Positions 50,387 through 59,986 of a stretch of 64,000 nucleotides of DNA are shown here, in pieces. Origin of the DNA: Salinibaculum litoreum (GTDB lineage Archaea > Halobacteriota > Halobacteria > Halobacteriales > Haloarculaceae). Numbering within the stretch: position 1 is the first letter of the stretch; each line of letters opens with the position of its first letter. The stretch is taken from positions 2,108,001 through 2,172,000 of the forward strand of contig CP046866.1 of assembly GCA_009789175.1 (NCBI GenBank), given 5' to 3'. The notes below the pieces were generated by a model. That model made no database searches. It had not been told where the DNA came from and worked only from the letters and a program-made list of their open reading frames with translations. The translations under genes were made by a program, and so were the position numbers.

Positions 50387-50542
50387 ATGGAATGGACGCC
50401 GACGGCGGCCCCAGCACAGTTACACGAGTGTGAGTGCGGGAGTGACGATGTCGAGGAGCGACCGGACGGATTGGTTCGGCTCTACCGGTGTGCAGAGTGT
50501 CATACCGAACTAGGGGACATCGTGATGGGACACGAGCCCTGA
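50387..50542 (+). CDS. 51-residue zinc-ribbon protein
   Basis: ATG at 50387 to TGA at 50542. The peptide has HECECGSDDV and RLYRCAECHTELGD, two pairs of cysteines 20 residues apart, forming a rubredoxin-type zinc knuckle. Overlapping frames lack such a pattern. Function unknown; small zinc proteins of this kind are numerous in haloarchaea. Confidence 0.55.
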   Translation: MEWTPTAAPAQLHECECGSDDVEERPDGLVRLYRCAECHTELGDIVMGHEP

Positions 50543-50646
50543 GACACCGGAGGAGAAGCCAGTTCGGTAAGGGTTCCGTGGTAATCAGCAGCAGGGTTCG
50601 TCCGTGGCCACGGCTATTTTTAAGACTCCGGTAAAAAGGTGGAGTG

Positions 50647-51207
50647 ATGGCAGGCCTTCCGTGGGAAACGCTGGACAGCGAGGTGGCCTATTCCTGTGGC
50701 GGCTTCGATATCGTCAATCAGGAAGTCCGACTCCCCGACGGCGAGGAGACGGAGTTCGATTACCTCGCGGAGTCCGAGAGCGTCGTCGTGCTCCCGTTTA
50801 CCCCCTACGGGAAGGTGGTCGTCATCGACGAGTGGCGACAGGCAGTCCAGCGGCTGAACAGGGGACTGCCGGCAGGTAGCGTCGAGGGAGACGAGCCACT
50901 CGACGACGCAGCACGGCGGGAACTCCGGGAAGAGACCGGTTACGAGGCCGGCAAACTCACTCACATGACGACGATGGAGCCGGCAAACGGGTTCTCGGAT
51001 GCAGTCTTTCATTACTACGTTGCGCGAGAATGTGAGGACACCGGCGAGCAAGACCTCGACCACAACGAGAGCATCAGCGTCGATACGGTGACGCTGGACA
51101 AACTGGTCGAGGCCACGCGCGATGGCGAAATCCGGGACGGCCGCACGGCGTTCGCGGTCGTCTACTACGCGCTGTTCGAGATTAGCGCCGGACTGCCATC
51201 GTGGTGA
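50647..51207 (+). CDS. NUDIX hydrolase (ADP-ribose pyrophosphatase-like)
   Basis: Starting at 50647 ([15 protein letters not shown]), 186 residues. The NUDIX box begins [20 protein letters not shown] and continues TGYEA, matching GX5EX7REUXEEXGU with a one-residue difference in the loop. [14 protein letters not shown] precedes it, as in ADP-ribose pyrophosphatases. The enzyme splits a nucleoside diphosphate linked to a sugar and so probably clears ADP-ribose or similar. A TATA-like CTATTTTTAAG lies about 28 bases upstream. Confidence 0.88.
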   Translation: MAGLPWETLDSEVAYSCGGFDIVNQEVRLPDGEETEFDYLAESESVVVLPFTPYGKVVVIDEWRQAVQRLNRGLPAGSVEGDEPLDDAARRELREETGYEAGKLTHMTTMEPANGFSDAVFHYYVARECEDTGEQDLDHNESISVDTVTLDKLVEATRDGEIRDGRTAFAVVYYALFEISAGLPSW

Positions 51208-51292
51208 GACTGGCTGTCAGCAAAAAAGTCACAGCGGCGCTGCCCGGGTGAGAACGCAATCCTTACCGCCGGCGGTGTCCGATGGGCGTGCA

Positions 51293-52807
51293 ATGTCCGG
51301 TGTCTTCGAGGTACGCGAGTACGACGCCGCCGGTCGGCTGGGCGAGTTGTCGGTTCCCCGAGCCGACGTGACCGTCGAGACGCCGGCGCTGTTGCCGGTG
51401 GTCAACCCCCACGTCCAGACGGTCCCGCCGGCGCAACTGGAAGCCGAATTCGGCGCTGAGATTCTCATCACCAACAGCTACGTGCTCCATGGCAGCGACG
51501 AACTCCGCGAGCCCGCGCTTCAGCAGGGCCTGCACGACCTGCTGGATTTCCATGGGGCCATCATGACCGATTCAGGCTCCTTCCAGTTGGCCGAGTACGG
51601 TGACATCGACGTGACGACCGAAGAGATTCTCCAGTTCCAGCAGGATATCGGCTCGGACATCGGCACGCCCGTCGACATTCCGACGCCGCCGGACGCCAGC
51701 CACGAGCAGGCAAGCGAGGAACTGGCGACCACACAGGAACGCCTCGAACTCGCCAGCACGGTCGACACCGGTGAGATGCTCGTGACCGCGCCCATCCAGG
51801 GGTCGACGCACCCGGACCTGCGTGAACGGGCCGCCCGACAGGCCTACGAGACAGGACTGGATCTGTTCCCCGTCGGGGCAGTCGTCCCGCTGATGACCGA
51901 GTACCGCTTTGCCGACCTCGTGGACGCGGTCACCGCCGCCAAACGGGGCCTGGGCGAGGATGCACCGGTCCACCTGTTCGGTGCCGGCCATCCCATGATG
52001 TTCGCACTCGCCGTCGCGCTCGGGTGTGACCTCTTTGACTCGGCCGCCTACGCGCTCTATGCCCGCGACGACCGGTATCTCACTGTCAGGGGGACCGAAC
52101 ATCTCGACGACCTCGCCACCTTCCCGTGTTCGTGTCCAGTCTGTACACAGCACACGCCCGCGGAAGTCACCGACATCGACGACGAACACGAACGCCATCG
52201 GTTGCTGGCCGAACACAACCTCCACGTCTCCATGGAAGAGATGCGCACCGTTCGGCAGGCCATCAAACAGGGGAACCTGCTGGAACTCGTCGAGACACGG
52301 GCCCGCAGCCACCCCACGATGCTCGATGGCTACCGCACGCTGCTTGAGTACGCCGACCAACTGGAAGCGACCGACCCCGTCTCGAAGGACGCCTTTTTCT
52401 ACTGTTCCGCCGAGAGCGCGCGCCGGCCAGAGGTCCGTCGCCATCACAAGCGTCTCGAACGGCTGGATGTCGACGGGGATGTGTTGCTGACCGAGGGGAA
52501 CCACAGTGACGCCTACGACGAGTCCTGGCGGCTCGTGGCTCCCTTTGGCCCTGTCTCGAAGGAACTGGCCGACGCTTACCCGTTGAACGCGGAACTGCCC
52601 GAGAAACAGGACCCACGCGCCTGCGAGGCAGCGGCCGAGGGTGTCCGGCGGCTCGTTGCCGCGAACCCCGACGCCGACGTTACGCTGTTGCACTGGGACT
52701 GGCCGGCGACGGCACTCGAAACGGTGCCCGACGGCGTTCGAACGGACCGGCTCGGCGAGCGTGAATCGACGGACAGTTACTCCGAGGGCGAGGAAAGCGA
52801 GCCATGA
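51293..52807 (+). CDS. tgtA: Archaeosine tRNA-guanine transglycosylase
   Basis: Starting at 51293 ([21 protein letters not shown]), 504 residues. [17 protein letters not shown] contains the catalytic Asp, and [16 protein letters not shown] with [16 protein letters not shown] form the preQ0-binding region. The zinc site is [11 protein letters not shown]. The enzyme exchanges guanine 15 of tRNA for preQ0. Its stop overlaps the start of arcS by four bases (ATGA), and the third pathway gene, raSEA, follows after one VanZ gene. The earlier in-frame ATG at 51122 lies inside the NUDIX gene and is rejected. Confidence 0.95.
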   Translation: MSGVFEVREYDAAGRLGELSVPRADVTVETPALLPVVNPHVQTVPPAQLEAEFGAEILITNSYVLHGSDELREPALQQGLHDLLDFHGAIMTDSGSFQLAEYGDIDVTTEEILQFQQDIGSDIGTPVDIPTPPDASHEQASEELATTQERLELASTVDTGEMLVTAPIQGSTHPDLRERAARQAYETGLDLFPVGAVVPLMTEYRFADLVDAVTAAKRGLGEDAPVHLFGAGHPMMFALAVALGCDLFDSAAYALYARDDRYLTVRGTEHLDDLATFPCSCPVCTQHTPAEVTDIDDEHERHRLLAEHNLHVSMEEMRTVRQAIKQGNLLELVETRARSHPTMLDGYRTLLEYADQLEATDPVSKDAFFYCSAESARRPEVRRHHKRLERLDVDGDVLLTEGNHSDAYDESWRLVAPFGPVSKELADAYPLNAELPEKQDPRACEAAAEGVRRLVAANPDADVTLLHWDWPATALETVPDGVRTDRLGERESTDSYSEGEESEP

Positions 52808-54564
52808 CCGACTACTTCGAGGTCCACGACCGGGACGGGGCCGCCCGCGTCGGGGAACTCCGCCTGTCGGACTCCCTGCGGACTCCCGCAGTCTCCGACG
52901 ACGTACTATCCGATGCCGGCAGCCTCTGGCCCGCTGACCGCGATGTTCCCGAGGGCGACGAATCGGCCCTGACAGTGCTTCCCCATCGGGCCTTCCCTGG
53001 CGGGACCGCCGACGAGGTACAGGAGGCCTTCGCCGTGGACTATCCCGATGTCGACTACCCGAGCGCGGCCGTCGTCTCCCCAGATACCGCGGCGGATGCG
53101 ACCGACGCGAACGCCGACGCCTACGTCCTCTCGAACGCACAGGCCATCGCCGGCCACGCCCAGGCCTTCGTTGCGGCCGTCGTCCGGACACGCGAGGCTA
53201 TCCCGCCGGATACCGCACTCTATCTGCCCGGAGTCGCCACACCGGCGAACGCCGCCACGCTCGCCTACGCCGGTATCGACCTCGTCGACACCGACCGCGC
53301 CGTCGTCAAAGGCACCCAGGGGAAGTATCTCACCACCGACGGCGAGCAGTTCCTCGAAGACTTAGAGGAACTGCCCTGTGCCTGTCCGGCCTGCCAGCGC
53401 TCCATCAAGGAGTTCGACCGCGGGGACTGTGTCGACCACAACGTGAATGCGCTCCGCGCTGCACTCGGAACCGTTCGCCAGCGCATCCGCCGCGGTCGTC
53501 TGCGTGACTACATCGAGGGCCAGGCCCGCCACGAGCAGTGGCTCACTGCCGTCTTCCGTCGGCTGGACCAGCAATACAGCTATCTGGAGCAGCGCACCCC
53601 CGTGCTTCGGCGCGCAGAGATTACCTCGGCGACGGAGGACGCGATGCGCCGGGTCGAGATTCAGCGGTTCGCCGAGCGCGTCACCCAGCGGTATCGGTGC
53701 CGGTTCGACAACCCGCTCGTGATTGTCCCCTGCTCGGCGGCGAAACCCTACAGCGAGTCCCAGAGTCACGGCCAGTACCACGACGCCATCCAGTTCCGGG
53801 GCCACACCCTCTCGATGACCTCGCCCATCGGCGTCGTCCCGCAGGAACTCGAACTCACCTACCCCGCACAGCACTACGACTCCGTAGTGACCGGCCACTG
53901 GTCGGCCACCGAGAAGGAGTTTGTCGCAGACGTCCTGGAGGCGTATCTGCAGCGCAACGACTACCCCCGTGTCATCGCACACGTGCCCGGCGAGGGCTAC
54001 CGGGACATCTGCGAGCGCGTCGAGGACTCGCTGGGACTGGACTTCGAGTACACCGTCGAGGACCACCCCACGACAACGGAGTCACTCGCGAATCTCGCCT
54101 CGACGCTGTCGGACGAGTTGAAATACGGCAAGCGCGAGCGCCAGCACAACACTCTCCGCGCGGTCGCAGACTACCAGTTCGGAGAGGGTGCAGGTGACGC
54201 CCTCTTCGAGGACCTCCAGATTGGTAGTCGCTACCCCAAACTGCGCGCCCTCGACGGCGACGGCGAGCAACTGGCGACGCTCGTGGCCCAGTACGGCGTC
54301 CTCTCGCTGACGCTTGCGGGCGCACGCCGCTGGGTCGAGAGCGACGCTCCCACCAAGCGGGTCGAAATCGACAACTTCGTCCCCCACGGGTCGGTGCTCG
54401 CGCCGGGCATCGTCGACGCCAGCGAGGACATCCGCGTCGGCGACGAGGTGGTCATCGAAGGGCCACAGGCGTTTGCCGTCGGCCGTGCTGCGATGTCCGG
54501 CCCCGAGATGGTCCGCAGTTCGCGGGGTATCGCCAGCAGCGTCCGCCACGTCGAAGAGCGGTAA
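52804..54564 (+). CDS. arcS: Archaeosine synthase subunit ArcS
   Basis: The 586-residue protein is the TgtA2/ArcS type. A degenerate TGT-like N-terminal half keeps the zinc cysteines ([11 protein letters not shown]) but lacks the DSGSFQ nucleophile. The ArcS-specific motif [14 protein letters not shown] lies near residue 311, with [11 protein letters not shown] following. A PUA domain is at the C-terminus ([26 protein letters not shown]). ArcS attaches lysine to preQ0-tRNA, and RaSEA then completes formation of archaeosine. Translation is coupled to tgtA by overlapping stop and start codons. Confidence 0.95.
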   Translation: MTDYFEVHDRDGAARVGELRLSDSLRTPAVSDDVLSDAGSLWPADRDVPEGDESALTVLPHRAFPGGTADEVQEAFAVDYPDVDYPSAAVVSPDTAADATDANADAYVLSNAQAIAGHAQAFVAAVVRTREAIPPDTALYLPGVATPANAATLAYAGIDLVDTDRAVVKGTQGKYLTTDGEQFLEDLEELPCACPACQRSIKEFDRGDCVDHNVNALRAALGTVRQRIRRGRLRDYIEGQARHEQWLTAVFRRLDQQYSYLEQRTPVLRRAEITSATEDAMRRVEIQRFAERVTQRYRCRFDNPLVIVPCSAAKPYSESQSHGQYHDAIQFRGHTLSMTSPIGVVPQELELTYPAQHYDSVVTGHWSATEKEFVADVLEAYLQRNDYPRVIAHVPGEGYRDICERVEDSLGLDFEYTVEDHPTTTESLANLASTLSDELKYGKRERQHNTLRAVADYQFGEGAGDALFEDLQIGSRYPKLRALDGDGEQLATLVAQYGVLSLTLAGARRWVESDAPTKRVEIDNFVPHGSVLAPGIVDASEDIRVGDEVVIEGPQAFAVGRAAMSGPEMVRSSRGIASSVRHVEER

Positions 54565-54573
54565 TCGCATTCG

Positions 54574-54954
54574 ATGGACGAGGACAGAAACGAACCGGAA
54601 TGGACACGTCGCTGGCTGCCCGTCGCCCACATCGCAATCGGGTTGCTGGTCGCCGCCGTCGTTCCGACCGGCCCCTCAGAGCCGACGATACTGTTCGGAG
54701 TCGGCCTCGATAAATACCTCCACGCAGTCGGCTACGGACTGCTCGCGGGGACGCTCGCGGGGGCGCTCCACCGGGGACCGACGCCTGCAACGATAGCGCT
54801 GGTCGTCGGTGTAACTGTCTGCTATGGATTCGGGACCGAACTGCTGCAGCTCCCACTCGCTGGTCGCTCGTTCAGCCGTCAGGATATCGTCGCCGACGGC
54901 GTCGGTGCAGTTCTCGCGGTCGGGCTATGGTCACTGTCTCGGCGAGACACGTGA
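54574..54954 (+). CDS. VanZ-family membrane protein
   Basis: The 126-residue protein has four hydrophobic segments and VanZ wording: VGLDKYLHAVGYGLLAGTLAG near 42, VTVCYGFGTELLQLPLAGRSFSRQDIVADGVGAVLA near 85-115. It starts 10 bases after arcS and ends about 45 bases before raSEA, so it is part of the archaeosine transcript. No known link joins VanZ proteins to tRNA modification. It resembles the protein at 45183 in pattern but is a distant paralogue. Confidence 0.8.
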   Translation: MDEDRNEPEWTRRWLPVAHIAIGLLVAAVVPTGPSEPTILFGVGLDKYLHAVGYGLLAGTLAGALHRGPTPATIALVVGVTVCYGFGTELLQLPLAGRSFSRQDIVADGVGAVLAVGLWSLSRRDT

Positions 54955-54999
54955 CCCGCAACGAAGCCGCTTTACGCGCGCGCCCGCTTCCATGGACCA

Positions 55000-56076
55000 A
55001 TGAGCAAGCCCAGTCCCGACGTGTACGAACAGGGTAAGGGAATGGACGCCCACAACTCGGTGATGCGGGGGATACGCGCCCGCAAGGACGAGACCTACGA
55101 CCCCCGGGAACCGACCCGCGTCTGGCTCGATGAGGACAACACCCCCAGCGGCGTCTACGACTCGCTGACCATCATCCTGAACACCGGCGGCTGCCGGTGG
55201 GCACGCGCCGGTGGCTGTACGATGTGTGGCTACGTCGCCGAATCCGTCGAGGGCGGAAGCGTCAGCCACGAGGACCTCATGGCACAGATAGACGCCTGTC
55301 TCGACCACGAGGCGGAAAACGCAGAAGAGCCGGCCGGCCTCATCAAAATCTACACCTCCGGGTCCTTCCTCGACGAGCGGGAGGTGCCCGCCGAGACGCG
55401 TCAGGCCATCGCCGAGACCTTCGCTGACCGTGACCGCATCGTCGTCGAGTCACTGCCTGACTTCGTCGAGCAGCCGAAAATCGAGGATTTCACCACACAG
55501 GGCCTGGAGACGGACATCGCGGTCGGCCTCGAAACGGCCACTGACCGGGTGCGCAAGGACTGTGTCAACAAGTACTTCGAGTTCGCGGAGTTCGAGCGCG
55601 CGGCCGCCGACGCACGCGAGGTGGGGGCCGGTGTCAAAGCCTATCTCCTGATGAAACCGCCCTTCCTCAGCGAATCGGAAGCCACCACGGACATGAAACG
55701 CTCCGTCCGGAAATGCGCCGACGTAGAGGGGTGTCACACGGTCTCGATGAACCCCTGTAACGTGCAACGGCACACGATGGTCGAAGACCTCTATCACGGT
55801 GACGGCTATCGGCCGCCGTGGCTCTGGTCGGTCGCCGAGGTGCTGGAGTCGACGGCCGACGAGGACATCATCGTCGTCTCGGACCCCGTCGGCCACGGCA
55901 GCGACCGCGGTGCCCACAACTGTGGGGAGTGTGACGACCGCGTCCAGCGTGCTATCAAGGACTTCGACCTGCGGCAGGACCCATCGGTGTTCGAGCAGGT
56001 GTCCTGTGACTGTGAGCGGACGTGGGAAGCAGTCACAGAACGCGAGAAGAGCTACTCGATGCCGCTTGCCAGGTAA
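55000..56076 (+). CDS. raSEA: Archaeosine radical SAM enzyme RaSEA
   Basis: The 358-residue protein carries a radical SAM cluster motif Cys-x7-Cys-x2-Cys in NTGGCRWARAGGCTMCGYV (about residues 63-78). IKIYTSGSFLDEREVP near 112 and VGLETATDRVRKDCVNK near 178 form the SAM site. The C-terminal cysteines (NCGECDD, SCDCER) probably bind zinc or a second cluster. With ArcS it converts the preQ0-lysine adduct of tRNA to archaeosine, lysine serving as nitrogen donor. The position behind tgtA and arcS agrees with that role. ATG at 55000 fits the family length. Confidence 0.93.
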   Translation: MSKPSPDVYEQGKGMDAHNSVMRGIRARKDETYDPREPTRVWLDEDNTPSGVYDSLTIILNTGGCRWARAGGCTMCGYVAESVEGGSVSHEDLMAQIDACLDHEAENAEEPAGLIKIYTSGSFLDEREVPAETRQAIAETFADRDRIVVESLPDFVEQPKIEDFTTQGLETDIAVGLETATDRVRKDCVNKYFEFAEFERAAADAREVGAGVKAYLLMKPPFLSESEATTDMKRSVRKCADVEGCHTVSMNPCNVQRHTMVEDLYHGDGYRPPWLWSVAEVLESTADEDIIVVSDPVGHGSDRGAHNCGECDDRVQRAIKDFDLRQDPSVFEQVSCDCERTWEAVTEREKSYSMPLAR

Positions 56077-56189
56077 CCCACCGACACCAATCCGAGTTGT
56101 CACGAATCACAACAGTCATATACTGGCTCGTGGGACCGAACCCCATACACCCGTCACGTCCCACACTTTCACTTTCACCGCGGTAGGAT

Positions 56190-56205
56190 GGGGTATTAGT
56201 ACCCC
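56190..56205. repeat. Inverted repeat in the raSEA-ABC exporter gap
   Basis: GGGGTA and TACCCC make a perfect 6-base stem around TTAG, preceded by ACTTTCACTTTCACCGCGGT. The 249-base gap 56077-56325 lies between convergent genes and has no coding sequence I can support. It might be a terminator or a small RNA. Confidence 0.3.
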
Positions 56206-56325
56206 CCGGTCATAGGAGAAGATAGGGCTGGGAGCCCACCCCGTCGGTCCACACGCCCGGCGGCACCGTCACACGCTCCAGGCCCGTTCCCCATCCTTTC
56301 CCCCTGTAAAACCGAGCAGTGGTCG

Positions 56326-57582
56326 CTATCGCTGGAGTTTCGAGAGCCACCTGCCCAGGCGGCCGGCATTACCGGTGATCACCCGGTCGGAGTTGAAGAC
56401 ATAGACCGCCAGCCCGATAGCCGCGACTGCGAAGACGGCCTCGTAGGCGATACCCAGATAGACCAGCATCGGGTCGCCGAACATCAGCTGTTTGGGTGCG
56501 ATGACGGGATGAGTGAATGGGATGGCAAACAGGAGTGCCTTGAACGGCAATGACAGGGTCGAGAAGTCCGCGAACATGGTCGCGAAGGCGGGCGCGATTG
56601 CGAGAATCGACAGCGGGAACAACAGCAGTTGTGCGCCCTGGCGGTCGCCGGCGAAGATACCCAACACGAGCGCAAGCGCGAGTGCCCCCACGACGGCGAA
56701 GAAGATGGCGACCCCGACGATGGCGTAGTCGGCGATACCGAGAGCGAAGACGTCGGGAAGGCTGCTTCCCTCACCGCCGGTGATGCCGGACTGGTACTCC
56801 CGGAGCGCGACCGTCATGATGCCGGCAGCGAGCAGGCCGATAGCCGCACTGCCGACGAGTTTGGCCGCAACGATGGTCCGGCGTTTGACCGGCATCGTCA
56901 ACAGCGTCTCAAGCGTCTTGTTCTCCTTTTCCATCCCCATCGAGTTGATGACCATCTGCCCGGAGAAGATAATGACCAGCATGATGATGACGGGGATGAA
57001 GATGAACTGCGATGTGAAGGCCCCCGAAAGCGTGCCGGGGGACTGGTCGATGCGGGTGCCTTTCACATCCGTCGTGTAGCTCGTCTCGACTGGGTCGAGT
57101 TGCTGTGGCGAGGCACCAGTCGCGTTGACTGTGATTTGTGTCTCGGCCGTCTGGAGGACGTTCTCGACCTGTCCCGTCGAGGCGATATCGGTGAGGCTGA
57201 CAGCGTCGACGACCGTATACAACTGCACCTGACCGGGTGCTTGCCCCGACTCGATGCGTTCAGTGAAGTTTTCCGGTATCACGATAAGGGCTGTTCCCCC
57301 CTGGTCGACCGTCTCGTTCAGCGCCCGCTCGTGGTTGCCACCCTCGGAGCGATAGACCACCTCACCGCTCTCGTTGAACGTGGCCTCCACGAGGTCGCCG
57401 TAGCGGTCGTCGTCTTCGTTGACGATGCCGACCTCCGGCGGTTCGGAGGCCGCCTCGTCCAGCCCGCCAAAGCCCTGTCCGAGCGCGATGAAGACGATGG
57501 GAACAAAGAGCAGCGGAAGGATGTACTGCGGGCGCAGCAGTTCCCGCATCTCCTTCCAGACGAGACGGGTGAACGTCCTCAT
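56326..57582 (-). CDS. ABC-2 type transporter permease (NatB-like)
   Basis: The 418-residue protein has an N-terminal cytoplasmic helix and one membrane segment (LLFVPIVFIALGQGFGG). A large extracytoplasmic domain of about 150 residues follows, then five C-terminal membrane segments (from FIFIPVIIMLVIIFSGQMVIN). MGMEKENKTLETLLTMPVKRR is the conserved ABC-2 coupling stretch. This is the NatB/YhaP form of ABC-2 exporters. It overlaps the ATPase gene by four bases (ATGA), so the two make one exporter. The cargo (sodium, drugs or lipids) cannot be read. Confidence 0.87.
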   Translation of the reverse strand: MRTFTRLVWKEMRELLRPQYILPLLFVPIVFIALGQGFGGLDEAASEPPEVGIVNEDDDRYGDLVEATFNESGEVVYRSEGGNHERALNETVDQGGTALIVIPENFTERIESGQAPGQVQLYTVVDAVSLTDIASTGQVENVLQTAETQITVNATGASPQQLDPVETSYTTDVKGTRIDQSPGTLSGAFTSQFIFIPVIIMLVIIFSGQMVINSMGMEKENKTLETLLTMPVKRRTIVAAKLVGSAAIGLLAAGIMTVALREYQSGITGGEGSSLPDVFALGIADYAIVGVAIFFAVVGALALALVLGIFAGDRQGAQLLLFPLSILAIAPAFATMFADFSTLSLPFKALLFAIPFTHPVIAPKQLMFGDPMLVYLGIAYEAVFAVAAIGLAVYVFNSDRVITGNAGRLGRWLSKLQR

Positions 57583-58295
57583 GCTGTTGCCTCCAGGAAG
57601 GCGTCTTCGAGGTTCTCGGTTCCGTAGCTGTCAAGCAGTTCCGCGGGCGTCCCCACGTCGACGATGCGACCCTCGTCGAGCAGTCCAACACGGTCACAGA
57701 GATACTCGACTTCCAGCATGTTGTGCGAGGAGAGAATGACGCTGCGGTCCGCGCCAGGGAAATCTTTGACCACATCCCGAATCTGCCGGGCGTTGCGCAC
57801 GTCCAGCCCCGAGGTGGGTTCGTCCAGAATCGCCAACTGCGGTTCGGTCATCACCCCGGCAGCGAGCAGGAGTTTTCTGGTCATCCCCTTGCTGTACTCG
57901 CTGGTCTTGCTATCGATGCGGTCACCCAGGTTCGCCACCTCGACACCGCGGTCGACCATCGGCCCGGTGTCGTCCGCGTAAAACGAGGCGATAAAGTCGA
58001 GATACTGCCGGCCGGTGAAATTCTCGTAGGCACCCGCCTCCTCGGGGACGTATCGCAGCGCCCCGCGGGCCTCGTTGGGGTGGTCCTCGACATCGGCCCC
58101 ACAGACCGTGACCGTCCCGTCGTCGGCACCCAGAAGCGTCGAGATGATACGGAGCGTCGTCGACTTGCCGGCACCGTTTGGGCCGACCAGCCCGAATATC
58201 TCGCCACGCTGTACATCGAAGGTGACACCATCGAGAGCCTGCACGTCGCCATAGCGTTTCCGCAGGCCATCGACTGTGACAACGGAATCTGCCAT
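57579..58295 (-). CDS. ABC-2 type transporter ATP-binding protein (NatA-like)
   Basis: The 238-residue ATPase has Walker A GPNGAGKSTTLRIIS near 38-52, the Q-loop region VPEEAGAYENFTG near 89, a signature stretch EYSKGMTRKLLLAAGV in place of LSGGQ, Walker B AILDEPTSGLD near 155-165 and the switch His in ILSSHNMLEVEYLC near 190. It energises the permease encoded immediately downstream. A 66-base gap separates it from purQ, so it likely has its own promoter. Confidence 0.93.
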   Translation of the reverse strand: MADSVVTVDGLRKRYGDVQALDGVTFDVQRGEIFGLVGPNGAGKSTTLRIISTLLGADDGTVTVCGADVEDHPNEARGALRYVPEEAGAYENFTGRQYLDFIASFYADDTGPMVDRGVEVANLGDRIDSKTSEYSKGMTRKLLLAAGVMTEPQLAILDEPTSGLDVRNARQIRDVVKDFPGADRSVILSSHNMLEVEYLCDRVGLLDEGRIVDVGTPAELLDSYGTENLEDAFLEATA

Positions 58296-58361
58296 CGTAG
58301 CTGACGGTGAGAGCGACGGTATCTTAAAAGTGTACGCGCAGTTGCCGAGTCTGCAACCGCG

Positions 58362-59039
58362 CTAGCGGCCAAACGCCTGCAGGACGCCCTGACCGTCGGT
58401 GATACCAACGTCGGGCAGGCTGACGCGCTCGGGGTGGGGCATCAACACGGCGACGTGGTCGTGCTCGCCCAGGACGCCGGCCACGTTGTGTTTGGAGCCG
58501 TTGGGGTTTGCCCCCTCAGTCACGTCACCCTCGGCGTCGCAGTACCGGAAGAGGACGCGGTCGTCGTCTTCCAGTCGGTCGAGTTCGTCGTCGTCGATTT
58601 CGAACCGCCCCTCGCCGTGGGCGATGGGGAGTTCGATGACTTCGCCCTCCTCGTAGGCCTGCGTGAATGGGGTGTCGGCATTCTCGACGCGAACGTGGAC
58701 GTGTTCACACTGGAAGCGAGCGCTCTCGTTGGTCGTAAACGCGCCGGGGGTGAGCCGTGCCTCACAGCCGATCTGTGCGCCGTTGCAGATGCCAAGGACC
58801 GGCGTGCCGTTCTCTGCGGCCTCCTTGACATCCGCCATGATTGGCGAGCGGGCGGCCATCGCACCAGCCCGGAGGTAGTCGCCGTACGAGAACCCGCCGG
58901 GGACGACGACGCCGCTGGTCTCGGCGGGCAGGCCGTCGTCGTGCCAGACGAGATCGGCGTCGACACCCAGGTGGTCGAGCGCCGCGACGGTGTCGCGGTC
59001 GCAGTTGCTGCCGCCAAACTGCAGGACGGATACCGTCAT
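58362..59039 (-). CDS. purQ: Phosphoribosylformylglycinamidine synthase subunit PurQ
   Basis: The 225-residue class I glutamine amidotransferase has VLQFGGSNCDRDT at the start, GFSYGDYLRAGA near 53, the nucleophile Cys in VLGICNGAQIGCEA near 82-88 and the catalytic His/Glu in LMPHPERVSLP near 205. It supplies ammonia for FGAR amidation in purine synthesis, with PurS and PurL. Its start overlaps the stop of purS (ATGA). Confidence 0.95.
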   Translation of the reverse strand: MTVSVLQFGGSNCDRDTVAALDHLGVDADLVWHDDGLPAETSGVVVPGGFSYGDYLRAGAMAARSPIMADVKEAAENGTPVLGICNGAQIGCEARLTPGAFTTNESARFQCEHVHVRVENADTPFTQAYEEGEVIELPIAHGEGRFEIDDDELDRLEDDDRVLFRYCDAEGDVTEGANPNGSKHNVAGVLGEHDHVAVLMPHPERVSLPDVGITDGQGVLQAFGR

Positions 59040-59287
59040 CGTTGCTCGATGTCGACGTCGTAGTCGTGGATAGTCGGATTCGCCAGCAGGCGCTCGGTCA
59101 TCTCCTCGGCGCGTTCACCGGCGGCCTCGGCGTCGTCGGCTTCGATGTCGAGTTCGAACTGGTCGGCAGACCGCAGGTCTTCCAGTTCGAACCCGAGGCG
59201 TTCGAGCGCGCGCTGTGTCGTCTCGGCCTCGGGGTCGAGTACCCCGCCTTTCAGCCGGACGGTGACGGTCGCGGTGTAGGCAGTCAT
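59036..59287 (-). CDS. purS: Phosphoribosylformylglycinamidine synthase subunit PurS
   Basis: Starting at 59287 (MTAYTATVTVRLKGGVLDPE), 83 residues. GVLDPEAETTQRALERLGF and the ending LLANPTIHDYDVDIEQ are standard PurS wording. PurS bridges PurQ and PurL in the complex. Translation is coupled to purQ. The ATG at 59299 adds only four residues and is less likely. Confidence 0.93.
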   Translation of the reverse strand: MTAYTATVTVRLKGGVLDPEAETTQRALERLGFELEDLRSADQFELDIEADDAEAAGERAEEMTERLLANPTIHDYDVDIEQR

Positions 59288-59326
59288 CGCCTGATACACG
59301 GATGGGGCTGGCGAAAACGCTTGTGA

Positions 59327-59986
59327 TTAGAGGTCGACATCGAGCCAGCCGTCGGGCTGGTCGGCCAGCCCGCGAGCACGGAGTTGGCGCTGGCCGTCGT
59401 CGCGTTCGCGCAGTTCGACCTGTGCGTCGAACGGTTGCGAGAGCGTCCGGAAGGTCGTCTCGTCGTGTGCCTCGGGATCAAGAGCGGCGACGCCGAGGCC
59501 GTCTGCCGTCCGGATGCGACCGGTCACCGTGTGCAAGAAGCGATAGAGTGGCTGGACCTCCTCGGCGTACATCAACAGCGGACCGAGCGTGTACATCCCC
59601 GTCCGGACGCGCTCGATGCCAGCACCGTAGAGGTCCTCGTAGAGGCTGGAGAAGACGATACCCATTCCGGTGAGGTCACGGGGAGACGACACCGCGTGAA
59701 CGTTGCGGTCATCATCGTCCGCGCTGTTTTCCGTACAGTCGATGACGGCCATCCGGGAGGTGGTATACGAACAGCCACCGGCCTCAAACTGCTCGATTGC
59801 CTCCTCGCCCTGAAGGTCGGTCGAGAGCAAGAGCAGTCCCTCGTTGGGCTGGCAGGCCAGCAATTGCATCATCAGCCGCCGTGTCCCGCCCAGCGCCGGC
59901 CCGGTCACGAGCAGGCTCGTCCCCGTGTCGACCGGTTCGAGCGGGAGATTATCGAACTCGTAGTGTGCTTTCTGTGTCTGGGTCAT
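59327..59986 (-). CDS. KaiC/RAD55-like ATPase with degenerate P-loop (HTR-like)
   Basis: The 219-residue protein follows the haloarchaeal RecA-superfamily plan of 'HTR-like' proteins: LEPVDTGTSLLVTGPALGGTRRLMMQLL (P-loop region), GLLLLSTDLQGEEAIEQFE near 52, SSPRDLTGMGIVFSSLYE near 100, and VRTGMYTLGPLLMYAEEVQPLYRFLHTVTGRI near 125. The P-loop reads G29-PALG-G34-T-R, so the invariant Lys is Thr and ATP hydrolysis is doubtful. Its start overlaps the stop of the response-regulator gene (ATGA), so the two act together. Probably a regulatory protein partner, not an enzyme. Confidence 0.72.
   Translation of the reverse strand: MTQTQKAHYEFDNLPLEPVDTGTSLLVTGPALGGTRRLMMQLLACQPNEGLLLLSTDLQGEEAIEQFEAGGCSYTTSRMAVIDCTENSADDDDRNVHAVSSPRDLTGMGIVFSSLYEDLYGAGIERVRTGMYTLGPLLMYAEEVQPLYRFLHTVTGRIRTADGLGVAALDPEAHDETTFRTLSQPFDAQVELRERDDGQRQLRARGLADQPDGWLDVDL

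Noticed and set aside
51572-53191. 539-residue open frame on the minus strand
   Set aside because: It is antisense to tgtA and arcS, is rich in Arg and Gly and has no motif. The sense genes are certain.
56629-57627. 332-residue plus-strand frame over the ABC permease
   Set aside because: It is antisense to a permease with normal membrane segments and consists of Asp/Arg/Gly-rich shadow sequence.
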